Shown: positions 1 through 8,973 of the stretch, piece by piece
Position numbering within the stretch: position 1 is the first letter of the stretch
Layout of the letters: each line of letters opens with the position of its first letter
Assembly: GCA_977017575.1 (NCBI GenBank)
Contig: CDRNVI010000026.1
Span: 434,001 to 498,000 of the forward strand
From: Paramoeba atlantica
Taxonomy: Eukaryota; Discosea
Direction of reading: 5' to 3'
Length of the DNA: 64,000 nucleotides
The notes under the pieces: model-generated
Database searches by the model: none
Told to the model about the DNA's origin: nothing
Seen by the model: the letters and a program-made list of their open reading frames with translations, nothing else
Made by a program: the position numbers and the translations under genes

Positions 1-201
1 TACGGAACTCTAGGTTTTAACGAACTTCACAGACGATATCCGTCAGACATCAGAAAAGATGAGAGTGAAAGACGAAAATTGAAGAACCGATTCGTGCCAA
101 CTCTTGCAGTTGACTTAAGTAATAATTACTTTTATAAATATGTGCCCGAGGGCGTCTTACCGAAGGGTATAACGTACGGTTATCAAAATTTCTCTAATTA
201 A
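1..201 (+). CDS. 3' end of an unknown gene (partial)
   Basis: Frame 1 is open from the first base of the window to a TAA at 199-201, giving a 66-residue tail. It is basic and charged in the middle (RKDESERRKLKNR) and ends YGYQNFSN. No start codon is in the window, so this could be the C-terminus of a larger + strand gene or a chance open frame. No domain is recognised. Its orientation matches the polycistronic run that begins at 1543. Confidence 0.35.
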   Translation, partial: YGTLGFNELHRRYPSDIRKDESERRKLKNRFVPTLAVDLSNNYFYKYVPEGVLPKGITYGYQNFSN

Positions 202-479
202 GACCAATTCAGAGGGGAAGGGTTGTCTAGATTTCTTACAGTATAGTACAGTGCATAATAATCCTCTACCCCTTATCCTAGCGTTGCTCGGAGACCCCCT
301 TAATTCACCATTGAGGGGATTGACTCTTGCCGCGAAGCGGCACGATATACATTTCGTCTGGACCCCCCCCCCTGTATTTTGACCCCCTTCAATACTAGTA
401 GTATTATTTGGGTATTTAAACCTTCGCGTACGTGAATATGTGCATATTCACATATTTTTGACCAACATACCTCAAGGTA

Positions 480-569
480 AGATGCACAATGCATACTGCC
501 CCATAGCATTACCTTTGTAGGGTGATGAGTTCGACTCCTTGCAACTTTATCGTCGGGATTCTGTATCAT
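480..569 (-). pseudogene. Tc1/mariner-like transposase fragment
   Basis: The - strand encodes SRTHHPTKVMLWGSM. This matches the segment SHHPTKVMLWGAI of the intact transposase at 55719-56732, in the strand just after the first catalytic Asp. Only about 30 residues are recognisable. The rest of the 89-residue frame is unlike the family, so this is a short relic of the same transposon family. Confidence 0.55.
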
Positions 570-715
570 TCGTATCGAATATCTTCGTTACGTGTATCAT
601 TCGTATCGAATATCTTTTCGTCAGAAAAGACTATTATTTTAGAACCACCACTCCAAGTGGAAGCAAAATCAACTCTGTTTTCCTTCTGTCATGCACTCAA
701 GGCCATTGTAATAGG

Positions 716-1305
716 CCTAATAGGATTCGTTTCGAATCCGAGGTCCTTTTCACTCGTGGACACCTGTATCATACCTAAGCCGGAAAAAAACTGCAAAAAA
801 GTCGATTTTTTTTCACAGAGTACATTTTTTTCAAAATTGGTACACTTGTTGGTGATTCATGAAGAAGCACCGCCCCCTGTGCTTACCTTCCACGAGGCAG
901 GAGCCTCGTGTGCCCCGAGATGCGCACGGCACTCGCGATCGATTGAGAGCGACTTAAGTCCTATAAGACACTCGAAAATTTTCATAAATTTAGCCCCGGG
1001 TCCATTATTGAAACTTTTCGCTTTTTTTCTGAAGATTAACCGGAAACGTTTAAGAAAGCCTTCCGGGACTATAGTAAACGTTTTCTTTTGGTCAAGGAGG
1101 CTAAAGTGCATATGACTAAATACTAGAGATTACTTTGCACACCTTTTCCACGTCTTCTGACCTACTTTACTACTGTTCCTCATCCGAAACATTCAAAAAA
1201 ATGAGCCCAAAAAAATTGTAATTAGCGTTTTTCACCCCTACCTGGCTAGGGGGGGTAGGGGGTCGCTCGAATGAAAAGGACCTCGGATTCGGAACGATTA
1301 GGTCG
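716..1305. repeat. Imperfect inverted repeat pair
   Basis: Bases about 733-767 (around CGAATCCGAGGTCCTTTTCA) recur in reverse complement at about 1266-1300 (around TGAAAAGGACCTCGGATTCG), and similarity continues with gaps into flanking AGGCCTAAT-like sequence. The arms are about 500 bp apart with no transposase between them. A non-autonomous transposon remnant is the simplest reading; no clear target duplication was found. Confidence 0.45.
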
Positions 1306-1542
1306 AAAAACGGTGGTATACCAAATATTTCCAAAATCGGACAAAATACAAGACCTGTAGGGGGGGGGGGGTAAAAGACGCTGAACACCACTGTACAAGT
1401 ATGTATACTGCTATGTACATGTGTATTTCTCATTAACATAAGATTTACAATTTATTTCACAGGTTTCCATTTTTTTCTGCTTATCTCGCTCCTCCCGACA
1501 TAATTTCAACTGCTACTTCTCATTTACCCCCCTCTCATCCCC

Positions 1543-2331
1543 ATGTCTTCCAGCCACCTCCACCACCACACCCCCCACACCACCCAAAACCAAGGCAACG
1601 CCCTAGGCACACGCTCCAGCATACGTCTCTGTACACACGGCAAATCCCAAGGCCATGGAGGTGCAATGAAAGATCTTCTCGGTCTCTCCTCCTCCGGTTC
1701 TGTCTCAAAACCACCTACCCCCTTCTCTCATACACCCTCTTCTAACGTTCAGAACGTATCAAACAGCAGCAAAGAAGAAGCTCTACCCGCGAAAAATACA
1801 GATATTGAAAACATAAACACAATCTCTTCTTCTTCTTCTCATCCGAACGTGTTGAATACCACAACAACTCGTAGCACGACGCGGTCTCAATCTCACCTTC
1901 ACCTCTCGTGCCCCAGTTCCACACAGAACCAGGGGAACGTGCTAGGGGAGCGTCCCTGTGTGAGACGCAATGTGATTGGCACCCGCCATGGTGGGGGGAA
2001 CGCCATGAAGGCACTGCTGTCCAATGAGACACTGCAGTGGAAGGGGGAGGGGGAGGGGATGGGCGCGTCAAAGAGCTCCTCCGGGGAGTGGGGAGAGGGG
2101 TCGGAACCTCTGTATGACCCGGAGGTGGAGGTGAGGAAGACCGAGGGGCGAGGGGCTGTGGGAGACCCGAGAGTTGCGATGGAGAAGGTCGCACGAGGGT
2201 TGGAGAAGATGAAGGATGTGATGCAGACCCCGGAGAAAGGGGGGCTGTCGCAACGGGTTGTGGATGAAGTGCAGAAACGACAGACTCCGGTGAGTCGTAC
2301 GTTGCAGACAACGATGGAGTTCTATGGGTAG
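1543..2331 (+). CDS. Unknown low-complexity protein with a duplicated motif
   Basis: This 262-residue protein is not recognised. It is rich in Ser, Thr, Pro, Gly and charged residues, and is probably largely disordered. A motif appears twice, near residues 14-47 and 125-158: TQNQGNALG, a run of basic residues, then HGGAMKDLL in the first copy, and TQNQGNVLG, basic residues, then GGGNAMKALL in the second. Such duplicated short motifs often bind a partner, but none can be named. The ATG follows a pyrimidine-rich stretch. It is the first gene of the + strand run and lies 452 bp before AspRS. The codon pattern shifts from AT-rich to GC-rich in the last third. Confidence 0.65.
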   Translation: MSSSHLHHHTPHTTQNQGNALGTRSSIRLCTHGKSQGHGGAMKDLLGLSSSGSVSKPPTPFSHTPSSNVQNVSNSSKEEALPAKNTDIENINTISSSSSHPNVLNTTTTRSTTRSQSHLHLSCPSSTQNQGNVLGERPCVRRNVIGTRHGGGNAMKALLSNETLQWKGEGEGMGASKSSSGEWGEGSEPLYDPEVEVRKTEGRGAVGDPRVAMEKVARGLEKMKDVMQTPEKGGLSQRVVDEVQKRQTPVSRTLQTTMEFYG

Positions 2332-2783
2332 GCACTTATCAGTAGAAAGCGTGAAAAATGAACGTGTCAAAAATTATTGGAGGACGTGTGCATTTCCTGT
2401 AGATTGGCATATTTTTTCTTCAATTTAAATGTTCTAGAATATTGTCACAACTTACTTGTTTCGTTTATTTAGATATCGCTTCACAGACTATAGAATTCCA
2501 TGAATGATATGACTCGCACAAATTTTGAGTGTGTGTCCACTGAGGTTATGCAGGGGGTATAACTGATAACCTCTCGGCTCTGGATTTACATAGATTGCAT
2601 TCTTACTAACGCAAATTTTTTTGTGTGAAGCATTTGGAGTCCTGAAACAAAACCTAGTCTCCAAACACGGTTTGTTTGTTCAAACACTACTAATTTGTCT
2701 AATATAAATATTTGAAGAAAATCATTTACTCTCTAACTTAATCTTTCACTCTGCTCCGCCTTTTCTTCTCCAGGAGCTTTACC
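2332..2783. other. Intergenic spacer before AspRS
   Basis: AT-rich spacer without a gene. It ends in a pyrimidine tract and CAG at 2771-2773, a good trans-splice acceptor for the next gene. Confidence 0.5.
2742..2773 (+). promoter_or_regulatory. Putative trans-splice acceptor of AspRS
   Basis: A pyrimidine-rich run (CTCCGCCTTTTCTTCTCCAG at its 3' end) stops at an AG ten bases before the AspRS ATG. This is the layout expected for spliced-leader addition in euglenozoans. It is an inference from position and composition. Confidence 0.45.
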
Positions 2784-4736
2784 ATGCAACGTGAGTTCGA
2801 ACACACTTTGACGAAATTTCACTTTCGTCAACTTACCGCCGCCTTTCCTCCACAGAATCAAGATCAAATCCCCACACATGACCAAAAATGCACCATAAAA
2901 CCCACGTCGTCTGTGGCAAAATCCACCGTTTCCCCCTCCTCCAGTCCCCCTGAGAGCTGTTTTGGCTACGCCCCTCGTGTCCAATCTACCGGTTCTCGAT
3001 CTAAACCTACTGCCCGCCTAACCCCTTTATCTTCCCTCACCCCTGCACTCTCAGGCGAGCACGTCGTGCTACGTGGTCGGGTCCACACGATTCGAGCGAA
3101 GGGTCGGCTTGCTTTTTTACTGCTGCGCTCGTTTACGGAAATCGTCCAAGTGATCTTTGTCGGGGGTGAGCACATCTCCAAACCTTTTCTTCGATTTGTC
3201 TCGAAACTCCATCCGGAGTCGATTGTGGAGGTTACGGGAACGGTCTCGGTGGCACCGGTGCCGATTGCCAATACCACACAGCCCTCCGTAGAAATTTCAG
3301 GCCGTTCGGTGTTTGTGATCTCGGAAGCTCCAGCGGTGCTTCCTTTTCAACTCGCCGATGCCTCAGGGAGTGAGAAAATGGAAAAAACGGCCGGGACTAC
3401 AGAAAGTCGGGGCCCCACCGACAACAAAGAGGAGAACAAAGTTTCGTTATCCGTAAACCCCGAGACCCGGTTGGATCACCGCTGGTTGGACTTGCGTACC
3501 CCGGCCAATCATGCCATCTTTGTGGTCGAAAGTAAAATGCAGCAGTACTTTCGGGAGTACCTCACAAACCCAGAACGGTCGTTCACTGAGATTCATACCC
3601 CGAAACTGATTGGGACCGCCAGTGAGGGTGGCGCCTCGGTGTTTCGCCTGGACTACTTTGGTCGCAAAGTTTTTCTTGCACAAAGTCCTCAGCTGTATAA
3701 GCAGATGGCGCTGCAAGGAGATTTGGGGAAAGGCGTGTTTGAGATTGGATCCGTGTTTCGTGCAGAGAACGCGAACACCTACCGACACCTGTGTGAGTTT
3801 GTCGGGCTGGATGTGGAGATGGTGATTCAGGATCACTATAGTGAGTGCCTGGACCTCGCTGAGGATTTGTTTCACACCATGTTTGCAAGGCTGGAGAACG
3901 AATGCGAGGCTTTGTTACGCACCGTACGGGCGCAATTTCCAGTCTCTCCGATAGCGTATGCGGTCCCGGAAAGTGTTATCCATTCACTGGGCGTGGGTAT
4001 TCTTGAGGACGGGGTGGAGAGCACTGACCTTTACGGTGCGACTGTTCGCAGCGTAGCAATGCCTTCGCTACGTTTGTCATACCCCAACGCCATAACTCTG
4101 TTAAATGAAGTCATTATTCGTGTAGAGAGCGCCAAATCATCCACCGAGTCAGAGTCCAAGTCGTTTCTTGAGTCATTAAAAGGTGTTTCCGATGCTTCAC
4201 ATGATTTCGTCATTCCTCCCCCCATGGAGGTTACCGAGGACCTCAGCACCACACACGAGAAATTCCTCGGACGCGTCATTAAGCAACGCTACGGGGTAGA
4301 TTTCTATGTCATTGACAAATACCCCCGATCCGTGCGGCCGTTCTATACCATGCCAGCCGTAGCGCTAACTGAGGAGGACACTGACCGCTCGTGTGAGCCT
4401 AATTTGTCTCACGCGCCGATCACAGAATCTTTACAGGTTCAGCATCCTCCATGCTCACGACTGTGGTCCAATAGTTACGACATGTTTCTTCGAGGAGAGG
4501 AAATTTCCAGCGGGGCGCAGCGTATCCATGACCCGAGTCTGTTAACCGCCAGTGCGGCAGGTCGAGGGATTGACCCCAACACCATCGGGGACTACATCCA
4601 ATCCTTTGCTCTTGGGGCGTGGCCACACGCAGGGTTTGGTGTCGGGCTGGAGCGCCTCGTGATGCTTTTTCTGGGCTTGAGAAACATTCGACAGACGTCG
4701 ATGTTTCCTCGTGACCCCCGGCGGGTGGCGCCGTAG
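2784..4736 (+). CDS. Aspartyl-tRNA synthetase, cytosolic type (class IIb)
   Basis: The 650-residue protein charges tRNA-Asp with aspartate. After a roughly 75-residue N-terminal extension comes an OB-fold anticodon-binding domain (about residues 90-180, starting LSGEHVVLRGRVHTIRAKGR). A low-complexity hinge (about 190-225) follows, then the class II catalytic core. Motif 2 is visible as FRAENANTYRHLCEFVGLD and motif 3 as GVGLERLVMLFLG. The tail NIRQTSMFPRDPRRVAP is diagnostic of eukaryotic and archaeal AspRS. It exceeds the usual 500-550 residues because of the N-terminal extension and insertions in the core (for example about 440-480 and 530-560). The N-terminus is basic and could be targeting sequence, so a mitochondrial or dual role cannot be excluded. 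No intron is seen. The ATG follows a strong pyrimidine-AG signal. Confidence 0.95.
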   Translation: MQREFEHTLTKFHFRQLTAAFPPQNQDQIPTHDQKCTIKPTSSVAKSTVSPSSSPPESCFGYAPRVQSTGSRSKPTARLTPLSSLTPALSGEHVVLRGRVHTIRAKGRLAFLLLRSFTEIVQVIFVGGEHISKPFLRFVSKLHPESIVEVTGTVSVAPVPIANTTQPSVEISGRSVFVISEAPAVLPFQLADASGSEKMEKTAGTTESRGPTDNKEENKVSLSVNPETRLDHRWLDLRTPANHAIFVVESKMQQYFREYLTNPERSFTEIHTPKLIGTASEGGASVFRLDYFGRKVFLAQSPQLYKQMALQGDLGKGVFEIGSVFRAENANTYRHLCEFVGLDVEMVIQDHYSECLDLAEDLFHTMFARLENECEALLRTVRAQFPVSPIAYAVPESVIHSLGVGILEDGVESTDLYGATVRSVAMPSLRLSYPNAITLLNEVIIRVESAKSSTESESKSFLESLKGVSDASHDFVIPPPMEVTEDLSTTHEKFLGRVIKQRYGVDFYVIDKYPRSVRPFYTMPAVALTEEDTDRSCEPNLSHAPITESLQVQHPPCSRLWSNSYDMFLRGEEISSGAQRIHDPSLLTASAAGRGIDPNTIGDYIQSFALGAWPHAGFGVGLERLVMLFLGLRNIRQTSMFPRDPRRVAP

Positions 4737-5240
4737 AAACAAGCGAAAAGGAGAAGACTTGCTTTGTAGGTATCCAGTTTACGATTTTCGAAGTGACGGG
4801 ATCCATAAAGGTTTTTGTGGCTGAATGAGCTGTTGGGTTGGGCGATTGTTCCGCCTGGGCGAGGACTTCGACGTTCTTTATTATGTCGTGTCTTGTATGC
4901 TTCGTCACAAAGTACTAATAGGAATTCGTATGGAAAGCCGCGAGTTATGTTTCATATAAAGTCGTCTTTACGTTGTCCGTGATTTTATGGTGCTCTCTTT
5001 CTTCTGAAACTCATATTAACCTCAATGTAATTAGGCTAGGATATATTTCAACGCTATTTAGAGCTGCACACATAGTATTTATTTTAACCTTATTTTAATT
5101 TTAGAGGCTTTTAATTGAAGCGAAAAAGTCTGGATCTGACGCATTGCCTTGCTATAAGCTATACATGTAGGAAGAATTTTTATACGGTAGCTACACCTCA
5201 AAAAAAAAGAATTATTTTTGATTGTTGTCAATAGTTAGTT
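4737..5240. other. Intergenic spacer
   Basis: AT-rich 504-bp spacer between AspRS and the large LRR gene, with no gene or repeat recognised. A TTAG/ATAG-rich stretch just before 5241 could provide the acceptor AG. Confidence 0.4.
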
Positions 5241-7874
5241 ATGTATATTCAGCTTGTGTTTGGGATATCTTCCATTGATTTGAAGCCGTCGTCACCTAAA
5301 AAAGTTCGCGGCGTGAGTCTTCCTCAGGAATATGAACTCAGTCTATTTCTGCGCGACGCATCAGCGGATGATCCATCGTGGGGCACGCATAATGAGGCTT
5401 GCGCCTGGAAAAGGGTGACGTGCAATAGCAAAGGTTTCGTCGATCGTATTATTTGGACGAACAAAAACATTCGTGGAAAGATTCACTTGAGCGCGCTTCC
5501 CACAACGGTGCGTTGCGTGTGGATGTCTAACAATGAATTGATCGGAAATATTTATTTAGATACCCTGCCCACCTCCATGGAACGCTTGTGTCTATCATCA
5601 AATCACTTGGAAGGGACCTTAGACTTAACTTCGCTTCCCGACAATCTTCTCGCTCTTAATTTACATAGTAACAAATTTTCTGGGTCCATTCTTTTGAATC
5701 AGCTTCCTCCTTCTTTCCGCTGGCTATCTCTTCACTCCAATTGTCTCACGGGAGCGCTGGATTTGTTTCAATTACCCGCTTCATTGAAACATATTGAACT
5801 TCACCGAAACGGTTTTCATGGATATATTGAACTCCGTCACCTGCCTTCAAACCTTCAATACCTTGATCTTAGTTCGAATGAACTTTCTGGTGTCATATAT
5901 CTCACTCATCTTCCTTCAGTACTTCTGAATCTGGACCTCTCAATAAATATGCTCAGTGGGGATATTAGCTTTTGTGCACTGCCTCAGGCGTTGCAAACAA
6001 TAGATATCGCCTTCAATGCCTTCACTGGCTCTCCACAATGGGATAAACTACCAAATAATTTAGAGGTCCTATATTTAATGGGCAACGAGCTTGTGGGAAC
6101 CGTTGAGCTCACTCACTTACCGCAATCACTGAGAGAACTTCATTTGAGTAATAATAAATTTACAGGGCGCGTAGATCTTACACAACTTCCTGTGAGCTTA
6201 ACTGAACTGAGCTTATCGGCCAACAACATATCTGGACCTTTATCGCTTTCTCACCTTCCAGACGGTCTTGAGCAGCTAAAACTCTACAACAATTCTTTTT
6301 CTGGAAATATTAATTTTTCGCATCTTCCCGCCTCATTGACATACGCAGATGTTAGCTTTAATAACCTGACCGGTGAGCTAGATCTGAGGACTCTCCCACC
6401 CGATTTGGTTAAGCTCTTTCTTTACGAGAATAACTTTACGGGACCCCTAGACTTAACTTATTTGCCGAATACCTTACAAGAACTGATTGCCAGCGAGAAT
6501 TTATTCAATCAGGATGTGTCACTCGTAGATCTACCGGTGTCTCTCACTCTATTGTCAATTTCCAACAACAATCTCAGCGGCGAGATCTCTCTTTTGAGTC
6601 TCCCGAAAAGTCTTCTAACTCTTGAGATTGATGGAAATGAATTTGAAGCAAACATTGATTTAGCCTTCTTACCAAATGCCCTGACCCGATTGAATGCCAG
6701 TCGCAATAGATTCAGCGGGCCGCTTGATCTACTGAAGCTTCCAATCACTTTGAAGTACCTTTTGCTGAATCAAAATATATTGGACGGGTCTATAGATCTT
6801 GCAAATTTGCCCCAAGATTTACAGTGCCTTGAAGTTTCCGACAATAAATTTTCCGGAGAACTAAACTTTTCTCATCTTCCCGGGAAAATTGAGGCTCTCT
6901 ATTTTTCCGAAAATGAATTTGAAGGAACACTTCACTTATTTCAGCTACCGCCAGAATTGTGGATACTAGATGTGCACTGTAATAATTTTTCTGGGTCTAT
7001 CGATATTAATCATCTTCCACCGGGTATGGAAGAGTTAAACCTTTCCATGAATCACTTTGAAGGAACTCTGCAACTTTCACAGCTTCCGCTCTCTTTACGA
7101 TCTCTTTCTGTGAGAAATAATGAATTTTCTGACGAGTTGGATTTGAGGCACTTACCCTCTCAACTCCGGGAGTTGACTCTCGCGTGCAACAGGCTAAAAG
7201 GAACTGTTTCTCTTCATCAACTTCCAAGCAGCCTTCAAGAGTTGTACCTTTCCGGAAATGAGTTCACTGGGAGCGTTAATACGACCGCTCTACCCAATTC
7301 AATGACTGACTTGGATGGATGGAAAAACAGTTTCACGGAGGGAATGGACTTAACGCAGCTTCCTGATTCTCTCAGACTATTGTTATTTTCTAATAATATG
7401 TTTTCAGGGTCTCTTGACCTCACCATGCTCCCCCAATCTCTTCGTTTTCTTTTCCTAAGGGGGAATCAATTTTCCGGTCCAATAGATCTTTCTCAACTTC
7501 CTGCTGGAATGATAGAAATACACCGCAGTGAAAACCAATTTACTGGCTCTATTGTCTTAGTAGATCTACCTCAGTCGCTTATTGGAATACTTCTTGGTAA
7601 TAATCGTTTATCGGGGAGTCTTAATCTGACAAGTTTGCCTGCTTCCCTCATACAGCTTGAGCTACACCACAATAATTTTTTCGGAAACCTTAATTTGGAT
7701 TCCTTGCCACCATTCTTAGAGGGGCTTTCGTTGGAATTCAATAAGTTATCTGGAAAATTATATTTACCTCAGCTACCCCTAGGACTTCAGACTCTTTCAC
7801 TTCAAAATAATTCGTTTATCAATGGCGATATAGATTTTTCCGAAGTCCCAGAAACAGTGAAGGTTGTTTACTAA
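5241..7874 (+). CDS. Large leucine-rich repeat protein
   Basis: The 877-residue protein has two parts. Residues about 18-75 form a cap starting KKVRGVSLPQEYELSLFL and containing the W...C-x-W-x(3)-C pattern (WGTHNEACAWKRVTC) known from LRR N-terminal caps. The remainder is about 34 tandem 23-residue repeats of the form LPxSLxxLxLxxNxFSGxIDLxx, so almost the entire chain is a solenoid. No kinase, transmembrane helix or GPI-like tail follows; it stops at SEVPETVKVVY. The N-terminus is mildly hydrophobic but not a clear signal peptide. A protein- or ligand-binding role is likely; the partner is unknown. Three shorter paralogues with the same cap lie downstream at 10906, 13475 and 15833, and a repeat-only fragment lies at 51232. 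Confidence 0.9.
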   Translation: MYIQLVFGISSIDLKPSSPKKVRGVSLPQEYELSLFLRDASADDPSWGTHNEACAWKRVTCNSKGFVDRIIWTNKNIRGKIHLSALPTTVRCVWMSNNELIGNIYLDTLPTSMERLCLSSNHLEGTLDLTSLPDNLLALNLHSNKFSGSILLNQLPPSFRWLSLHSNCLTGALDLFQLPASLKHIELHRNGFHGYIELRHLPSNLQYLDLSSNELSGVIYLTHLPSVLLNLDLSINMLSGDISFCALPQALQTIDIAFNAFTGSPQWDKLPNNLEVLYLMGNELVGTVELTHLPQSLRELHLSNNKFTGRVDLTQLPVSLTELSLSANNISGPLSLSHLPDGLEQLKLYNNSFSGNINFSHLPASLTYADVSFNNLTGELDLRTLPPDLVKLFLYENNFTGPLDLTYLPNTLQELIASENLFNQDVSLVDLPVSLTLLSISNNNLSGEISLLSLPKSLLTLEIDGNEFEANIDLAFLPNALTRLNASRNRFSGPLDLLKLPITLKYLLLNQNILDGSIDLANLPQDLQCLEVSDNKFSGELNFSHLPGKIEALYFSENEFEGTLHLFQLPPELWILDVHCNNFSGSIDINHLPPGMEELNLSMNHFEGTLQLSQLPLSLRSLSVRNNEFSDELDLRHLPSQLRELTLACNRLKGTVSLHQLPSSLQELYLSGNEFTGSVNTTALPNSMTDLDGWKNSFTEGMDLTQLPDSLRLLLFSNNMFSGSLDLTMLPQSLRFLFLRGNQFSGPIDLSQLPAGMIEIHRSENQFTGSIVLVDLPQSLIGILLGNNRLSGSLNLTSLPASLIQLELHHNNFFGNLNLDSLPPFLEGLSLEFNKLSGKLYLPQLPLGLQTLSLQNNSFINGDIDFSEVPETVKVVY

Positions 7875-8080
7875 TACTGTGTGACCTTTTTTAAACTTCC
7901 TCCAGTTTCGGCAAAAACGAAGTATAAATGGGAGGACCTGAAATTTCCTCCTTTCTAAATACAGGCACATTCCGGCATCTTGTGTGCGTGAAAAATTAAC
8001 CGAGCTCAAAATATTTCCTCTTTTAACCCGGGGTCTGACCAGGTGCGCTTAAACGGAGGGGGAAAATTATTATTCTTTTC
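7875..8080. other. Spacer after LRR gene
   Basis: About 200 bp with no gene; leads into the 71-bp tandem repeat. Confidence 0.4.
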
Positions 8081-8353
8081 TTATATTTGCGACAGGATGC
8101 CCCCTGGAGCCCTTCAGGGTCCAAAATTGTTTAGACAATATTATTATTTTCTTATATTTGCGACAGGATGCCCCCCTGGACCCTCTCAGGGTCCGAAATT
8201 GTTTAGACAATATTATTATTTTCTTATATTTGCGACAGGATGCCCCCTGGAGCCCTTCAGGGTCCAAAATTGTTTAGACAATATTATTATTTTCTCATAT
8301 TTGCGACAGGATGCCCCCCTGGACCCTCTCAGGGTCCGAAATTGTTTAGACAC
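8081..8353. repeat. 71-bp tandem repeat in A-B-A-B order
   Basis: Four units of 71-72 bp begin near 8081, 8152, 8224 and 8295. Each contains ATATTTGCGACAGGATGCCC, a variable centre, and GTTTAGACA. Units 1 and 3 share the centre CTGGAGCCCTTCAGGGTCCA. Units 2 and 4 share CTGGACCCTCTCAGGGTCCG. The alternation shows that the last duplication copied a two-unit (143-bp) block. Confidence 0.85.
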
Positions 8354-8409
8354 GTTTTGAGCCACCGGAGTCCCTTTTATATTTTTTCTTTTATTCAACT
8401 GCTGCGGGT

Positions 8410-8600
8410 AATGATCTCGCATAATCTCACGTGATCTCGCATAATATCACGACCACATTAAAAGACATCTATCGTCGCTTCGCGGTACCTTTGTCGCTAC
8501 AATTCTGTCTGATCTTTATCATGATCTCACATGATCTTATCAGATCTTACGCGGTTTCGCATGACCTTACGTGATCTCGCGTGATCTCATTTAGACATTA
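8410..8600. repeat. Degenerate GATCTCGC-type short repeats
   Basis: The motif TGATCTCGCATAATCTCACG and variants (GATCTCAC, GATCTTAC, GGTTTCGC) recur about nine times in irregular spacing. It looks like an eroded short tandem array. No coding potential is seen. Bases 8600-8973 hold nothing recognisable except the M16 gene leader. Confidence 0.5.
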
Positions 8601-8973
8601 CCTGCAGCCCCTCTATTATAATTATTCATTACTGTGTTTCTCTTTATAATTCCGCGTTTTTTGTTCACTTTTTATAATTAAGCAAGGGCTGATCAGAAGT
8701 GATACAACCACCGCTATCCTTAATTACCGCTACCTTAAACCACGACGTATCTTCCCGAATTCGTAATTCTAAAAAAATTGCTTTCGGGGTCATTCATTCG
8801 TGGGAGATATAATTATTATTGATCGTTTCATACTATCACTTGCGTTTATCGAAAACGGATGGAATAATTATTTACTGAACATTTTAAGGCGTACCACCAA
8901 TTAAAACCCTACTGAGCGATATTATTCAGTGGTTTATTCAGTTTCTTTTTCATTAGCTTCTTTGTTTTTGTAT

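Larger units (their letters stand above)
202..1542. other. Intergenic region with transposon debris
   Basis: No convincing gene lies in these 1.3 kb. The stretch holds G and C homopolymer tracts (about 361-372 and 1361-1372), a short Tc1-like transposase remnant and an inverted repeat, both listed separately. A pyrimidine-rich run at 1466-1540 precedes the next gene and could serve as a trans-splicing signal. Confidence 0.5.

Noticed and set aside
5241-7874. Plant-type receptor kinase
   Set aside because: The cap resembles plant LRR caps, but there is no transmembrane helix or kinase, and the 23-residue LPxSL repeats are of protist type.
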